Shown: positions 5,610 to 12,854, numbered from the stretch's first letter. The stretch is 21,425 nucleotides of DNA from Pseudomonadota bacterium (GCA_009781955.1 WQUT01000056.1:1-21425), one strand, 5' to 3'. A program made the numbers and translations. Notes: generated by a model not told the origin, from the sequence alone.

Positions 5610-7706
5610 ATGATAAAATTCCTGGAAAACCAATATCCTAACTTTACCATGTGGGCGGTGTTCGCATTCGCCGCGGGCGCCGCGCTTTACTTCGCCCTGC
5701 CCGGCGAGCCGGTTATCGCGTGGCCGTGGCTGATCACAATACTGTGCGCGGCATGCTTTGCGACGATCGTTTACCGCCGCGACAAATTTCATATCGTCCA
5801 TTTCGCGGTTGCCGGCGGCGCGATGCTGGTCGCGCTCGGCTTCTTCTATTCCTATTCGTATGCGCATGCAATAGCGACGCCGACCATCCGGCACGACATG
5901 CGCGGGGCGCACGTTTCCGGCGTCGTGTCGCGGCTGGATTACACCGACGCCAGAACGCGGGTTTACATCGGTGACGCGACCGTATCTTCGCCTTATGGCG
6001 CGTCATCCCGGGACGCCGCGCGGAATTTCCGGGATGACGCATGCACCATCCGCCTTTCGCTGTCGCCGGACGAACCGATTCCGGCCATAGGCGCGCGCAT
6101 AACCGCGGACGCGGATTTGTTCCGGCCCGCGCCCGCGGACGTTCGCGGCGGGTTTGACATGGCCGAATGGTCTTACTTTCACGGGCTGGGCGCGACGGGA
6201 TACATAACGCGGATGAGCGCCGGCGCCGCGGAACCGGCGGAAAATCCGCATATTTCGGGTTACGGGCCGTTAATCCAAAACATGCGCGTCGGATTGCACG
6301 ACCATATCGCGGTTCATGGAAATGATCGCGCGACCGCCCTGGCCGATTCGCTGGTGCTGGGATTTACCAACGCGATCCCGGCCGACGATTCAAAATTCGC
6401 CCAGGCCGCCGGAATCAGCCATGTGTTTTCAATAAGCGGATTTCACATCACATTGGTCGGCGGATGGCTGTTCGCGTTTTTCTATCTGATTTTCCGCAGC
6501 ATTCCGGCTATATCGCGCCGCATGCCCGCGCGGTATCCGGCGATGATATGCGCGTGGATCGGACTGCTCGCATACCTGGAAATTTCGGGGGCAGAGGTCG
6601 CAATGCAACGCTCGTTCCTGATGGCGTCCCTGGCGTTCGCAGCGTTCATGCTGGGGCGGAATGTCTTTTCGCTGCGCAATGTCGCGCTGGTATTCGGCGC
6701 GCTGCTGCTGGCCAACCCGCATTATTTGATGGAACCCGGATTCCAGCTGTCCTTTGCGGCAATATTCGGCCTGATTTGGTTCTTTGGCGACGCGAAATAT
6801 GAAAAGCGCGGATGGATGCGCAAAATCATCGCCGCGATTCGCGCGCTGGTTCTTACCAGCCTGGTCGCGACATTGTTCACCGCGCCGTTCATAGCGTATC
6901 ATTTTCATTACTTTCCGCCGTATGGCCTGATCGGCAACCTACTGTGCCTGCCGCTGTTTTCGTTCGCGATAATGCCGCTGATTATGATCGGAACCGTCAC
7001 GGCGCAGTTCGGGATTTTCTCACCCCTGGATTGGGGCGCGGACGCTTACGGGGTTTCGGTCGCGATCACGAAATGGATTTCCGGACTGCCGTTTGCGGAA
7101 ATTCCGACGCCGGTGGTTCCAGGGCCCGCGCTGGCCCTGATTGTATTCGGGTTCCTGTGCCTGATGTTTGTTATAAACGGCCGCCGCAAGGCAAATCTGT
7201 TCCTTGCCCTGGCGCCGGTGCTGGTCGCGTTGGCACTGATAGCGTTTCGGCAGAAACCAATCTTTTACGCGACCGGCGATCACGGGCTGGTCGCGTTCGT
7301 GACGGACGATGGAACGCTGCAATTCAATCACGGCCGCGATTCCGGACACTATTTCACATTTGAAACTTTTGAAAGCATGAACGGGCAAAGGCCGGGGCCC
7401 CGCGAATCGCGACGGCCGATCGGCAAAGGATTTGCCGGCGGAAAATACCGCGCCGACTGCGCGGACAAGGTTTGCGTTTACGCCACGCCAAAATGGCGGC
7501 TGGCCTATGTCCAGCAATTCGTGCCGCTGTATAGAAACATTGAAAAGCTGTGCGACGGAAATAATTCTCTGAACTTTATCATTCCATACTTTCAAATCCG
7601 CGCGCCGAATTGCGCCGCGCAAATTCTGAACGGCGGATTGGTGATATACGAATCGGGGCGGGTGGAATACACCCCATCCGGCCGGATCTGGCACCCGAAA
7701 AATTAA
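5610..7706 (+). CDS. comEC: ComEC/Rec2 family DNA-uptake channel protein
   Basis: A 698-aa multi-pass inner-membrane protein. The N-terminal part has several hydrophobic helices and a soluble DUF4131-like region (about 95-215). The competence domain is marked by HVFSISGFHITLVGG (from about residue 270) and the PGFQLSFAAIFGLIWF block (about 376). ComEC forms the channel that brings single-stranded DNA into the cytoplasm during transformation. The C-terminal 150 residues do not show the HxHxDH motif of the metallo-beta-lactamase domain found in many ComEC proteins, so they look like the shorter alphaproteobacterial form. A 41-bp palindrome (6000-6040) is read in frame as ASSRDAARNFRDDA in the soluble region. 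The promoter places transcription start at the ATG. Confidence 0.92.
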   Translation: MIKFLENQYPNFTMWAVFAFAAGAALYFALPGEPVIAWPWLITILCAACFATIVYRRDKFHIVHFAVAGGAMLVALGFFYSYSYAHAIATPTIRHDMRGAHVSGVVSRLDYTDARTRVYIGDATVSSPYGASSRDAARNFRDDACTIRLSLSPDEPIPAIGARITADADLFRPAPADVRGGFDMAEWSYFHGLGATGYITRMSAGAAEPAENPHISGYGPLIQNMRVGLHDHIAVHGNDRATALADSLVLGFTNAIPADDSKFAQAAGISHVFSISGFHITLVGGWLFAFFYLIFRSIPAISRRMPARYPAMICAWIGLLAYLEISGAEVAMQRSFLMASLAFAAFMLGRNVFSLRNVALVFGALLLANPHYLMEPGFQLSFAAIFGLIWFFGDAKYEKRGWMRKIIAAIRALVLTSLVATLFTAPFIAYHFHYFPPYGLIGNLLCLPLFSFAIMPLIMIGTVTAQFGIFSPLDWGADAYGVSVAITKWISGLPFAEIPTPVVPGPALALIVFGFLCLMFVINGRRKANLFLALAPVLVALALIAFRQKPIFYATGDHGLVAFVTDDGTLQFNHGRDSGHYFTFETFESMNGQRPGPRESRRPIGKGFAGGKYRADCADKVCVYATPKWRLAYVQQFVPLYRNIEKLCDGNNSLNFIIPYFQIRAPNCAAQILNGGLVIYESGRVEYTPSGRIWHPKN
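6000..6040. repeat. GTCATCCCGG palindrome inside comEC
   Basis: GCGTCATCCCGG (6000-6011) and CCGGGATGACGC (6029-6040) are perfect 12-bp inverted arms around a 17-bp loop. The element is read in frame. A related but imperfect copy, GCGTCGTCCCGGG, lies in the RND pump gene near 15914-15926 on the opposite strand and codes for the same ASSR residues. Confidence 0.8.
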
Positions 7707-7710
7707 TCTC

Positions 7711-7738
7711 TTTACTGGCATGGCATAAGTGATATAAT
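7711..7738 (+). promoter_or_regulatory. Putative promoter of the small secreted protein gene
   Basis: TTTACT (7711-7716) and TATAAT (7733-7738) are 16 bp apart. The leader of about 45 bases ends with a strong AAGGAGAAAAGG ribosome binding region before the ATG at 7789. Confidence 0.5.
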
Positions 7739-7788
7739 TCCAGGGTGACGACAATATCCGACGCATCCTCAAACAAGGAGAAAAGGAA

Positions 7789-8112
7789 ATGAAAAAATCT
7801 TTAATCTTGATCGCATTGGCGATAATCTCAACCGCGGCGTCCGCCGAAGGGCCGGCGCCCGCGCCCCATGCCGGCGGAAAGAACGGCAACAGGGTTTTGG
7901 TGCTGCTGACCGATGACCAAAAGCAATGCATTGATCAGCAGAACTGCATAAAGCCGGATTTCAAACCGGGCGCAAAGCCGGACGAAACGCGGATAAAGAC
8001 ATACCGCGACTGCATGATGAAGGCGTTTGATACCTGTGGCGTCAAGGTGCCGGAACACAAAGCGGGCGACAAGCCCGCGCGACCGGCCGCGCCCGCGCCA
8101 GTCGCGCAATAA
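7789..8112 (+). CDS. Small secreted protein with four cysteines, unknown function
   Basis: A 107-aa protein with a clear signal peptide: KK, then SLILIALAIISTA and a likely cut after ASA (about residue 19). The mature part has two cysteine pairs, CIDQQNC and CMMKAFDTC, which could form two disulphides in the periplasm. The ends of the mature protein are rich in Pro and Ala (AEGPAPAPHAGG, PARPAAPAPVAQ) and probably unstructured. It has its own promoter, a strong ribosome binding site and a terminator, so it is a single-gene unit. No family was recognised. Confidence 0.8.
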   Translation: MKKSLILIALAIISTAASAEGPAPAPHAGGKNGNRVLVLLTDDQKQCIDQQNCIKPDFKPGAKPDETRIKTYRDCMMKAFDTCGVKVPEHKAGDKPARPAAPAPVAQ

Positions 8113-8130
8113 ATCCGAACATATTCGCGC

Positions 8131-8162
8131 AAAAAATACCCGCGATTGCGGGTATTTTTTAT
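8131..8162. terminator. Rho-independent terminator, probably bidirectional
   Basis: AAAATACCCGC and GCGGGTATTTTTT flank a short loop about 20 bases after the secreted-protein gene. T-runs exist on both strands, so it may also stop transcripts coming from truA. Confidence 0.85.
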
Positions 8163-8412
8163 GGTACGAAAGTTTTAACGAATCGCAAAAGGCGCTTTAT
8201 AGTTATTGGTCACCATTCGTTTGATTGTGCCATTTGGATTATTCCAATAATTCACAACCAAAACATTTACCGTGTTGCGGTTCCCGATGTCGTATTTCGT
8301 CAGCGGCGTAAAGCATTTTTCTTTTGTATTATAAATTGACCTTTGTTTCCAATTCCGTATAACCAAACATTTTTGTTTTCCTTTTTGTTTATTCTCTCTC
8401 TATTGTTTGTTT
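8163..8412. other. AT-rich gap with a doubtful short reading frame on the minus strand
   Basis: This 250-bp stretch is more AT-rich than its surroundings. A 63-codon minus-strand frame (8175-8366) starts with TTG. An ATG with a good AAAAAGGAAA site at 8370 lies four bases away in another frame and stops after 13 codons. This looks like a decayed or frameshifted small gene, or chance. No RNA gene was recognised. Confidence 0.3.
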
Positions 8413-9753
8413 CTAATATTCCGCGCTTACGAAATACAATCCGTGCGGCGGGGCGGTCGGGCCGGCGGCCGCGCGCGCGCGCCGCGCGAATATTTCATCT
8501 ATATCATAATCCTTGCCCAGTCCGATTTCAACCAGGGTGCCGACAATATTTCGCACCTGGTGGTGCAGGAAAGATTTCGCGGAAAAATTCATGATTACAT
8601 ACTGGCCCTGCATTTCGCCGGCCGCGCCGAACGCCATGTCGCAGGTATCGCAGTCCGCGCGGTCCAGGGTTTTAACCGGGCTTTTCGCCTGGCACTCGGA
8701 CGACCGGAATGACGTCCAGTCGTGCGGCCCCAGCAGCTTTGCCGCCGCCGCGCGCATTTTTCCAATATCCAGCGGACGCGGAATCCACCAAACCATGCCG
8801 TTATCCAGGATTACGGGACTGCGGCGGTTTAGTATAACGTATCTGTAATTCCGTCGTTTGCACGAAAACCGCGCGTGAAAATCCGGCGCGGCAACTTCGC
8901 AATCCAGCACTGCAACCGGCGCGCCCATTTGCCGCAGATAAAAATTTATCGCGCGCATGACGGTGTCGGCGGAAAAACGATCGCCCCGCCCCGCCCTTGC
9001 GGCGGGGCCGCAGAGCGCGAGCGCAGCGACGCGCGATGCGGGGGCGGGTAAGATAATATTACCATTTCCATCAACGCGCATATTTGGAAGATTCTTTTCA
9101 AACTCTGACTTGCGTTTTTCAAAACTATCATTTGTTAAAATATCATGAATTATTTCCAAACACGCATTCAGATTATTATCTATGTCCCAATTCCAAAAAC
9201 GCACGACATTGAATCCGAATCTTTGCAAATATTCCGTTCTGATTTCGTCCTTTTTATTTTCATAATGTTGCGACCCGTCTATTTCAACAATAAGATGTTT
9301 TTCAAGGCATACGAAGTCCGCGATATATTTGTTATCTATGTTGAACTGCCTGCGAAATGAAAATCCCAGTTTTTTCGCGTTAATGGAATACCAGAATTTT
9401 TTTTCCTGGCGCGTCATGCTGTTTCGCATTTGCGTCGCCAGATTTTTTATATTTTGCTTTTGTAGTCTATGATGTATTTGACCCGCCCCCGCATCGCGCG
9501 TCGCTGCGCTCGCGCTCTGCGGCCCCGCCGCAAGGGCGGGGCTGGCCTCGTTCTCTAAATCAAAATGCGCGGCCATGCCGATGGCGTGCACGCCGGCGTC
9601 GGTGCGGCCCGCGGCGACAACCTCTGCCCGCTGTCCGCTGAACCCGAAAATAGCGTCCTGCAGCGCGCTTTGCACGGATGCCCCCTGGGCGTTTTCCTGC
9701 CACCCGATAAGGTTCGCGCCATTGTATTCAAGAATCAGTTTATACCTGCTCAT
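8413..9753 (-). CDS. truA: tRNA pseudouridine38-40 synthase TruA carrying an in-frame DUF559 element
   Basis: TruA makes pseudouridine at positions 38-40 of the tRNA anticodon arm. The N-terminal half (YKLILEYNGANLIGWQ, catalytic GRTDAGVHA with Asp52) and the C-terminal half (DFHARFSCKRRNYRYVI, HDWTSFRS, FLHHQVRNIVGTLVEIG) are complete. Between HFDLENEA and RFSADTVMRAINFYL lie 185 extra codons, residues about 71-256, corresponding exactly to a 555-bp element with 62-bp inverted repeats. Without it the protein would be 261 aa, the normal size. The ATG at 9753 is used here; a TTG two codons earlier (9759) is possible. It follows fmt by 21 bp in the def–fmt–truA cluster. Because no motif is lost, TruA is probably active, either with the extra domain as a loop extension or after some processing. 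Confidence 0.93.
   Translation of the reverse strand: MSRYKLILEYNGANLIGWQENAQGASVQSALQDAIFGFSGQRAEVVAAGRTDAGVHAIGMAAHFDLENEASPALAAGPQSASAATRDAGAGQIHHRLQKQNIKNLATQMRNSMTRQEKKFWYSINAKKLGFSFRRQFNIDNKYIADFVCLEKHLIVEIDGSQHYENKKDEIRTEYLQRFGFNVVRFWNWDIDNNLNACLEIIHDILTNDSFEKRKSEFEKNLPNMRVDGNGNIILPAPASRVAALALCGPAARAGRGDRFSADTVMRAINFYLRQMGAPVAVLDCEVAAPDFHARFSCKRRNYRYVILNRRSPVILDNGMVWWIPRPLDIGKMRAAAAKLLGPHDWTSFRSSECQAKSPVKTLDRADCDTCDMAFGAAGEMQGQYVIMNFSAKSFLHHQVRNIVGTLVEIGLGKDYDIDEIFARRARAAAGPTAPPHGLYFVSAEY
8988..9049. repeat. Left 62-bp inverted repeat of the DUF559 element
   Basis: Perfect reverse complement of 9481-9542. It contains a GCCCCGCC/GGCGGGGC hairpin with a CTTGC loop at its outer end and a GCGCGAGCGCAGCGACGCG core. 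Confidence 0.95.
9481..9542. repeat. Right 62-bp inverted repeat of the DUF559 element
   Basis: Perfect reverse complement of 8988-9049, with the GCCCCGCC hairpin at the outer border again. Translated in the truA frame it gives SPALAAGPQSASAATRDAGAG-like sequence. Confidence 0.95.
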
Positions 9754-9774
9754 GTTCAATTTATTATTTCTCTC

Positions 9775-10578
9775 TCATTCCCCGAATTTTATCGGCGCGC
9801 CCCGTTGGCCGTTTACGAATGATTTCCAATCCATCGGTTTCTTTCCCGCGGGTTGGATTTTTGTAATTTGCAATTCGTTATTTATGATTCTTGTTTCCAA
9901 AATCTTTACTTCGGTCCCGTTGATTTTTGTGCGCCCGCCGATGGCGCGCACCAAATTATGAATCTCTTGCGGGGGTTTGTTCCAATCAATCAGCTCGTCA
10001 TCGCCGGTGAATTTGCGCGTAAAGGTCGGCCCGCCCACCTGGGATTGCGGCGGGTATTTTTCCGGCGCGGATAAAAATTCTAATAACATTTCGGTTGTCA
10101 TTCCGGCCGCGCGCGCCAAGACGGCCGCGGTATTGTCATTTTCGCCAATCGGAAATTTCCGGCACATATAAATATCGCCGGTGTCCAGTTTCTCGGCGAT
10201 GCGCATCAAACAAACGCCGCTTTCCGTATCGCCGTTCATTATCGCGGTCTGAAACGGCGACGCGCCGCGATACTTTGGCAGTAGTGAAAAATGAGTATTC
10301 ACAAACGGCATTTTTTCCAAGACATCTTTTTTCAAAATCGCGCCGTAACTGATGACGATCGCCATATCGGCGTTATATCCATGGATTTTGTTTATGTCTG
10401 TCTCTATGGGAAATCCGCGGCCCGCGGCCCATATATGCACCGGGGATTTTTGCAATTCTTGTTTGCGTCCGAATGGTTTCGGCGGCCGCGTGAACACGGC
10501 GGCAATCGTATGCTCGCTGGCTATCTTATCAAAAATCGGGACAACGAATTCCGGCGTGCCCATCAGAACCAGGCGCAT
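9775..10578 (-). CDS. fmt: Methionyl-tRNA formyltransferase, short C-terminal domain
   Basis: Formylates the methionine on initiator tRNA using 10-formyl-tetrahydrofolate. The catalytic trio is visible in the expected blocks: Asn94 and His96 in VNTHFSLLPKYRGASP and Asp132 in LDTGDIY. The N-terminal MRLVLMGTPEFVVP strand is canonical. At 267 aa it is about 40 residues shorter than typical Fmt; the C-terminal tRNA-binding domain is reduced and ends SFVNGQRGAPIKFGE. A repeat-like stretch, INNELQITKI (9861-9893), sits in that domain. The ATG lies three bases after the stop of the upstream small gene, so translation is probably coupled. Confidence 0.93.
   Translation of the reverse strand: MRLVLMGTPEFVVPIFDKIASEHTIAAVFTRPPKPFGRKQELQKSPVHIWAAGRGFPIETDINKIHGYNADMAIVISYGAILKKDVLEKMPFVNTHFSLLPKYRGASPFQTAIMNGDTESGVCLMRIAEKLDTGDIYMCRKFPIGENDNTAAVLARAAGMTTEMLLEFLSAPEKYPPQSQVGGPTFTRKFTGDDELIDWNKPPQEIHNLVRAIGGRTKINGTEVKILETRIINNELQITKIQPAGKKPMDWKSFVNGQRGAPIKFGE
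9861..9893. repeat. Short-unit AT-rich repeat in the fmt C-terminal region
   Basis: On the minus strand, units like AATAACGAATTGCAAATTAC are read as INNELQITK. The style (AAT-TGC-AAT steps) matches short-unit repeats elsewhere in the window. The evidence is weaker than for the other copies. Confidence 0.4.
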
Positions 10579-10581
10579 AGG

Positions 10582-10923
10582 CTACTTTCCCTTGTATGGT
10601 CTTATGGTCAAAATTTTGTCTCTGTACCAAAAGTGACTGGACGCCTGTTTCGCATCAACGGTATCGTTGTAAAATATTTTTTCATAATCCCTCTGATCAA
10701 CCCGAACAGGCTCTCGCTTGCCGCCGGAATCCTGCAACATTATATAGTAATAGTTATCGCCCGTCACCACGACTTCTCCGCTACCAACGGGGTCCTCGCG
10801 GTTATTCCCTTTATCAACCACAACCCCGGAAACCAGTTTTGCATTCTTGTCGGAACACGCCCAAAATCCGACAAGCCCCGTAAGGAAAAAAGTGCCGATA
10901 ACCATTCCGTTTTTATATTTCAT
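10582..10923 (-). CDS. Small envelope protein of unknown function (possible lipoprotein)
   Basis: A 113-aa protein starting with a hydrophobic segment (MVIGTFFLTGLVGFWAC) that ends in a cysteine. The residues before the cysteine (FWA) only weakly fit a lipobox, so it may be a lipoprotein or a simple signal peptide. The mature part, with YYYIMLQDSGGKREPVRVDQRDYEKIFYNDTV, is polar and looks like a small beta-rich domain. A good AGAGGA site precedes the ATG. It lies between the GreA-like gene and fmt on one strand with short gaps, so it is likely part of the same transcript. No family was recognised. Confidence 0.7.
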   Translation of the reverse strand: MKYKNGMVIGTFFLTGLVGFWACSDKNAKLVSGVVVDKGNNREDPVGSGEVVVTGDNYYYIMLQDSGGKREPVRVDQRDYEKIFYNDTVDAKQASSHFWYRDKILTIRPYKGK

Positions 10924-10938
10924 TTTAATCCTCTTTAT

Positions 10939-11379
10939 TTATTCCACGCTGTCTTTTATGGATTCCACAATGAATTCATTCGGACCGATTTTTATTGTAT
11001 CGCCCGCCGCCGCCCCCAGCAAGGCCACGCCCACCGGCGCGTTCGCGGACACGATTCTGATGTCCCCGTAATCGCGGGCGGCAACCGGGGCCAGGATAAT
11101 CCGCATGTCTGTCTCGCCGGCCAGCGCAAAGATTTTCAGCATATTGTTGTTGCCCGCGCCGTTCATGGCCTTTATCGTCTGGATACTGCTCTCCAGCTCG
11201 CCTATCCGTTTCCCCAAGACGACCGATTTCGCCTGGGCCTCTTGCTTGTACGTATCATGGTGCGATTCCATGATGCCCTTGAATTGCCGCGACGTTTCTA
11301 TTTCGTCTTTCTGCGCGGCTATTTGGACATCCAGCTCTTGTTTCAGTTGTTCAAGAACAATTTCCTTCACGCTTTTCAT
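10939..11379 (-). CDS. GreA/GreB-like transcription factor
   Basis: A 146-aa protein with an N-terminal helical region rich in Glu, Lys and Gln (about 1-75, probable coiled coil) and a C-terminal FKBP-like GreA/GreB domain. The key block is ANAPVGVALLGAAAGDTIKIGPNEFIVESI, the equivalent of SPxGxALLGKxxGD in Gre factors. Gre proteins enter the RNA polymerase secondary channel and rescue backtracked complexes. The N-terminal half lacks a clear canonical GreA pattern, so it may be a Gre-like regulator rather than the main GreA. The ribosome binding site AAGGTG lies within the last codons of def, so the two genes are translationally linked. Confidence 0.75.
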   Translation of the reverse strand: MKSVKEIVLEQLKQELDVQIAAQKDEIETSRQFKGIMESHHDTYKQEAQAKSVVLGKRIGELESSIQTIKAMNGAGNNNMLKIFALAGETDMRIILAPVAARDYGDIRIVSANAPVGVALLGAAAGDTIKIGPNEFIVESIKDSVE

Positions 11380-11381
11380 TT

Positions 11382-11903
11382 TTACACCTTGCGCTTTTTC
11401 ACCTTCCGCATGACCATTTCGCGTTTGGCGGACGACAGATAATCTATGAACAAGATTCCGTCCAGATGGTCTATTTCATGCTGGACCACGCGGGCCGCGG
11501 TGCCGGTGAATTCGCGAACATGCGGTTTGCCGTGTTCGTCTGTCCATTCCACGGTCGCCGTTCTGGGCCGGATCACATCGGCGAACACCGGCCCGTCGGG
11601 GCCCAGCACCGACAAGCATCCCTCTTCCAACCGGATGGATTCCGCCGATTTGGCCGTTATTTTTGGGTTTATCATTTTTAATGTCGGCGAATTCGCGATA
11701 TCCGGATCCCCGTTTTTAATATCCTTCATCACCAAAAAACGGCGCGATATGCCAACCTGGGGCGCGGCCAGCCCGGCGCCGTTCTGGTCATCCATCATCA
11801 CCGCCATTTCCGCCAATTGGGCGCGGATTTCACCGGTTACTTCCGCGACCGGCGCGGCGATTTCGCGCAAGACGGGGTCGGAACACAAATACATTTGCAA
11901 CAT
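11382..11903 (-). CDS. def: Peptide deformylase
   Basis: Removes the formyl group from the N-terminus of new proteins. All three family motifs are present: GAGLAAPQ (42-49), EGCLS (Cys96) and QHEIDH (His142, Glu143, His146), which bind the metal and catalyse hydrolysis. The length (173 aa) is normal. It is the first gene of the cluster def–gre-like–small gene–fmt–truA. Def and Fmt form a functional pair: Fmt adds the formyl group and Def removes it. It is divergent from rmuC with a gap of 41 bp, so their control regions overlap. Confidence 0.96.
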   Translation of the reverse strand: MLQMYLCSDPVLREIAAPVAEVTGEIRAQLAEMAVMMDDQNGAGLAAPQVGISRRFLVMKDIKNGDPDIANSPTLKMINPKITAKSAESIRLEEGCLSVLGPDGPVFADVIRPRTATVEWTDEHGKPHVREFTGTAARVVQHEIDHLDGILFIDYLSSAKREMVMRKVKKRKV

Positions 11904-11922
11904 AACATTTTTCCTTTATACT
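11895..11922 (+). promoter_or_regulatory. Putative promoter of rmuC
   Basis: TTGCAA (11895-11900) and TATACT (11917-11922) are 16 bp apart. The -35 box lies within the first codons of def on the other strand. An AGAGGAAAA ribosome binding site (about 11932-11940) precedes the ATG. Confidence 0.5.
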
Positions 11923-11944
11923 AATAATATCAGAGGAAAATCAA

Positions 11945-12853
11945 ATGACAACCACTATTTTAATCGCCGGAATTATCGTCATCATCGCGCTGCTGGTCGT
12001 ATTGATATTGCGCAAGCCGACGGCCAACGACGCCGGATTAAACGCCGGGCTGTCCGCATTGCGCGAAGACAACGTAAAATTGCGCGAGCGGCTGAGCGAG
12101 CGTTTGACCGCCCTGGCCCAGACTTCGGCAGACATAAAAAATATCAGTGGCGACATCGCGAATTTCAAAAATATCCTGATGGGCAGCAAGCAGGCCCGCG
12201 GCACTTTCGGCGAACGCCAGCTGGAAGACCTGGTATCCGACGTCATGCCGCCCGAATCGTACGCTTTTCAATGCGTGATGGAAAACGGCGTGCGGCCGGA
12301 TTGCGTGATACGGCTGCCTTATCCGCCGGGCGACATGATAATAGATTCCAAGTTCCCGCTGGAATGGTATTCGCGCATGACGGACGCGGGCGGGGATGCG
12401 GAACGCGACATGGCGCGGAAACAATTTGAACTGTCCGTGCGGAAGCACATAGACGACATAGCCGAAAAATATATCATCAAGGGCGTGACGGCGGACAGCG
12501 CGATGATGTTCATCGCATCCGAATCCATCTTTGAAACGCTGCACCGCGAATTCGGGCCGCTGGTGAATTACGCCGCGCGGAAAAAAGTATTCCTAGTGTC
12601 GCCCGCGACGCTGTGGGCGACGCTGAATACCATCCGTTCGGTTCTCAGCGACATAAAAATCAAGCGCGTCGCGTCGCAGATTAAAAAAGAATTGGATTTG
12701 TTATTGGCTGATTTGGCGCGGCTTGACGCGCGGGCGGCGGCCGTATCCAATCATTTCCGCCAGACCACGGAAGATTTGGATCAGCTGAAAACATCCATCG
12801 GGAAAATCACCCCGCGCGCGGAAAAGTTAAGAGAGTTGGAATTTGGGGAATAA
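11945..12853 (+). CDS. rmuC: RmuC-family protein
   Basis: A 302-aa protein with one N-terminal membrane helix (ILIAGIIVIIALLVVLIL, about 5-22), a short coiled-coil region and the RmuC nuclease-like domain. Diagnostic blocks are RGTFGERQLEDLV, RPDCVIRLPYPPGDMIIDSKFPLEWY, IIKGVTADSAMMFIASESIFETLHREF and KVFLVSPATLWATLNTIRSVL. RmuC proteins limit recombination at inverted repeats in E. coli, and the domain is related to PD-(D/E)XK nucleases. That role is notable in a region this rich in inverted repeats, though a link is only a guess. It is shorter than E. coli RmuC because the coiled coil is reduced. Confidence 0.92.
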   Translation: MTTTILIAGIIVIIALLVVLILRKPTANDAGLNAGLSALREDNVKLRERLSERLTALAQTSADIKNISGDIANFKNILMGSKQARGTFGERQLEDLVSDVMPPESYAFQCVMENGVRPDCVIRLPYPPGDMIIDSKFPLEWYSRMTDAGGDAERDMARKQFELSVRKHIDDIAEKYIIKGVTADSAMMFIASESIFETLHREFGPLVNYAARKKVFLVSPATLWATLNTIRSVLSDIKIKRVASQIKKELDLLLADLARLDARAAAVSNHFRQTTEDLDQLKTSIGKITPRAEKLRELEFGE

Positions 12854-12854
12854 C

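Larger units (their letters stand above)
8988..9542 (-). mobile_element. DUF559 nuclease element with 62-bp perfect inverted repeats, inserted in frame in truA
   Basis: The ends are perfect inverted copies (8988-9049 and 9481-9542), and identity stops exactly at both inner and outer borders. The 431-bp centre is far richer in A and T than truA. It encodes a DUF559-type (Vsr-like, PD-(D/E)XK) domain on the same strand: MTRQEKKFWYSI, FSFRRQFNIDNKYIADFV, LIVEIDGSQHYE, DEIRTEYLQRFGFNVVRFWN. The likely catalytic residues are the Asp of ADF, the Glu and Asp of EIDG, and the His of QHYE. The total of 555 bp is a multiple of three, and the repeats are open in the truA frame in both orientations. An internal ATG at about 9430-9415 might allow separate translation, but no good binding site was seen. 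Mobility is inferred, with no second copy in this window. Confidence 0.88.

Noticed and set aside
7020..7931. 303-codon minus-strand frame opposite comEC
   Set aside because: Overlaps the conserved comEC frame and the promoter and start of the secreted protein; composition is that of a shadow.
9050..9480. Intein or group I intron in truA
   Set aside because: No intein splice motifs (no Cys/Ser start or His-Asn end at the borders) and no intron core; the insert is flanked by inverted repeats and the frame continues straight through.
10291..11442. 383-codon plus-strand frame opposite fmt, the small gene and the Gre-like gene
   Set aside because: Spans three real genes on the other strand and lacks a recognisable domain.
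11446..12429. 327-codon plus-strand frame across def and rmuC
   Set aside because: Covers two well-supported genes in other frames and has no motif.
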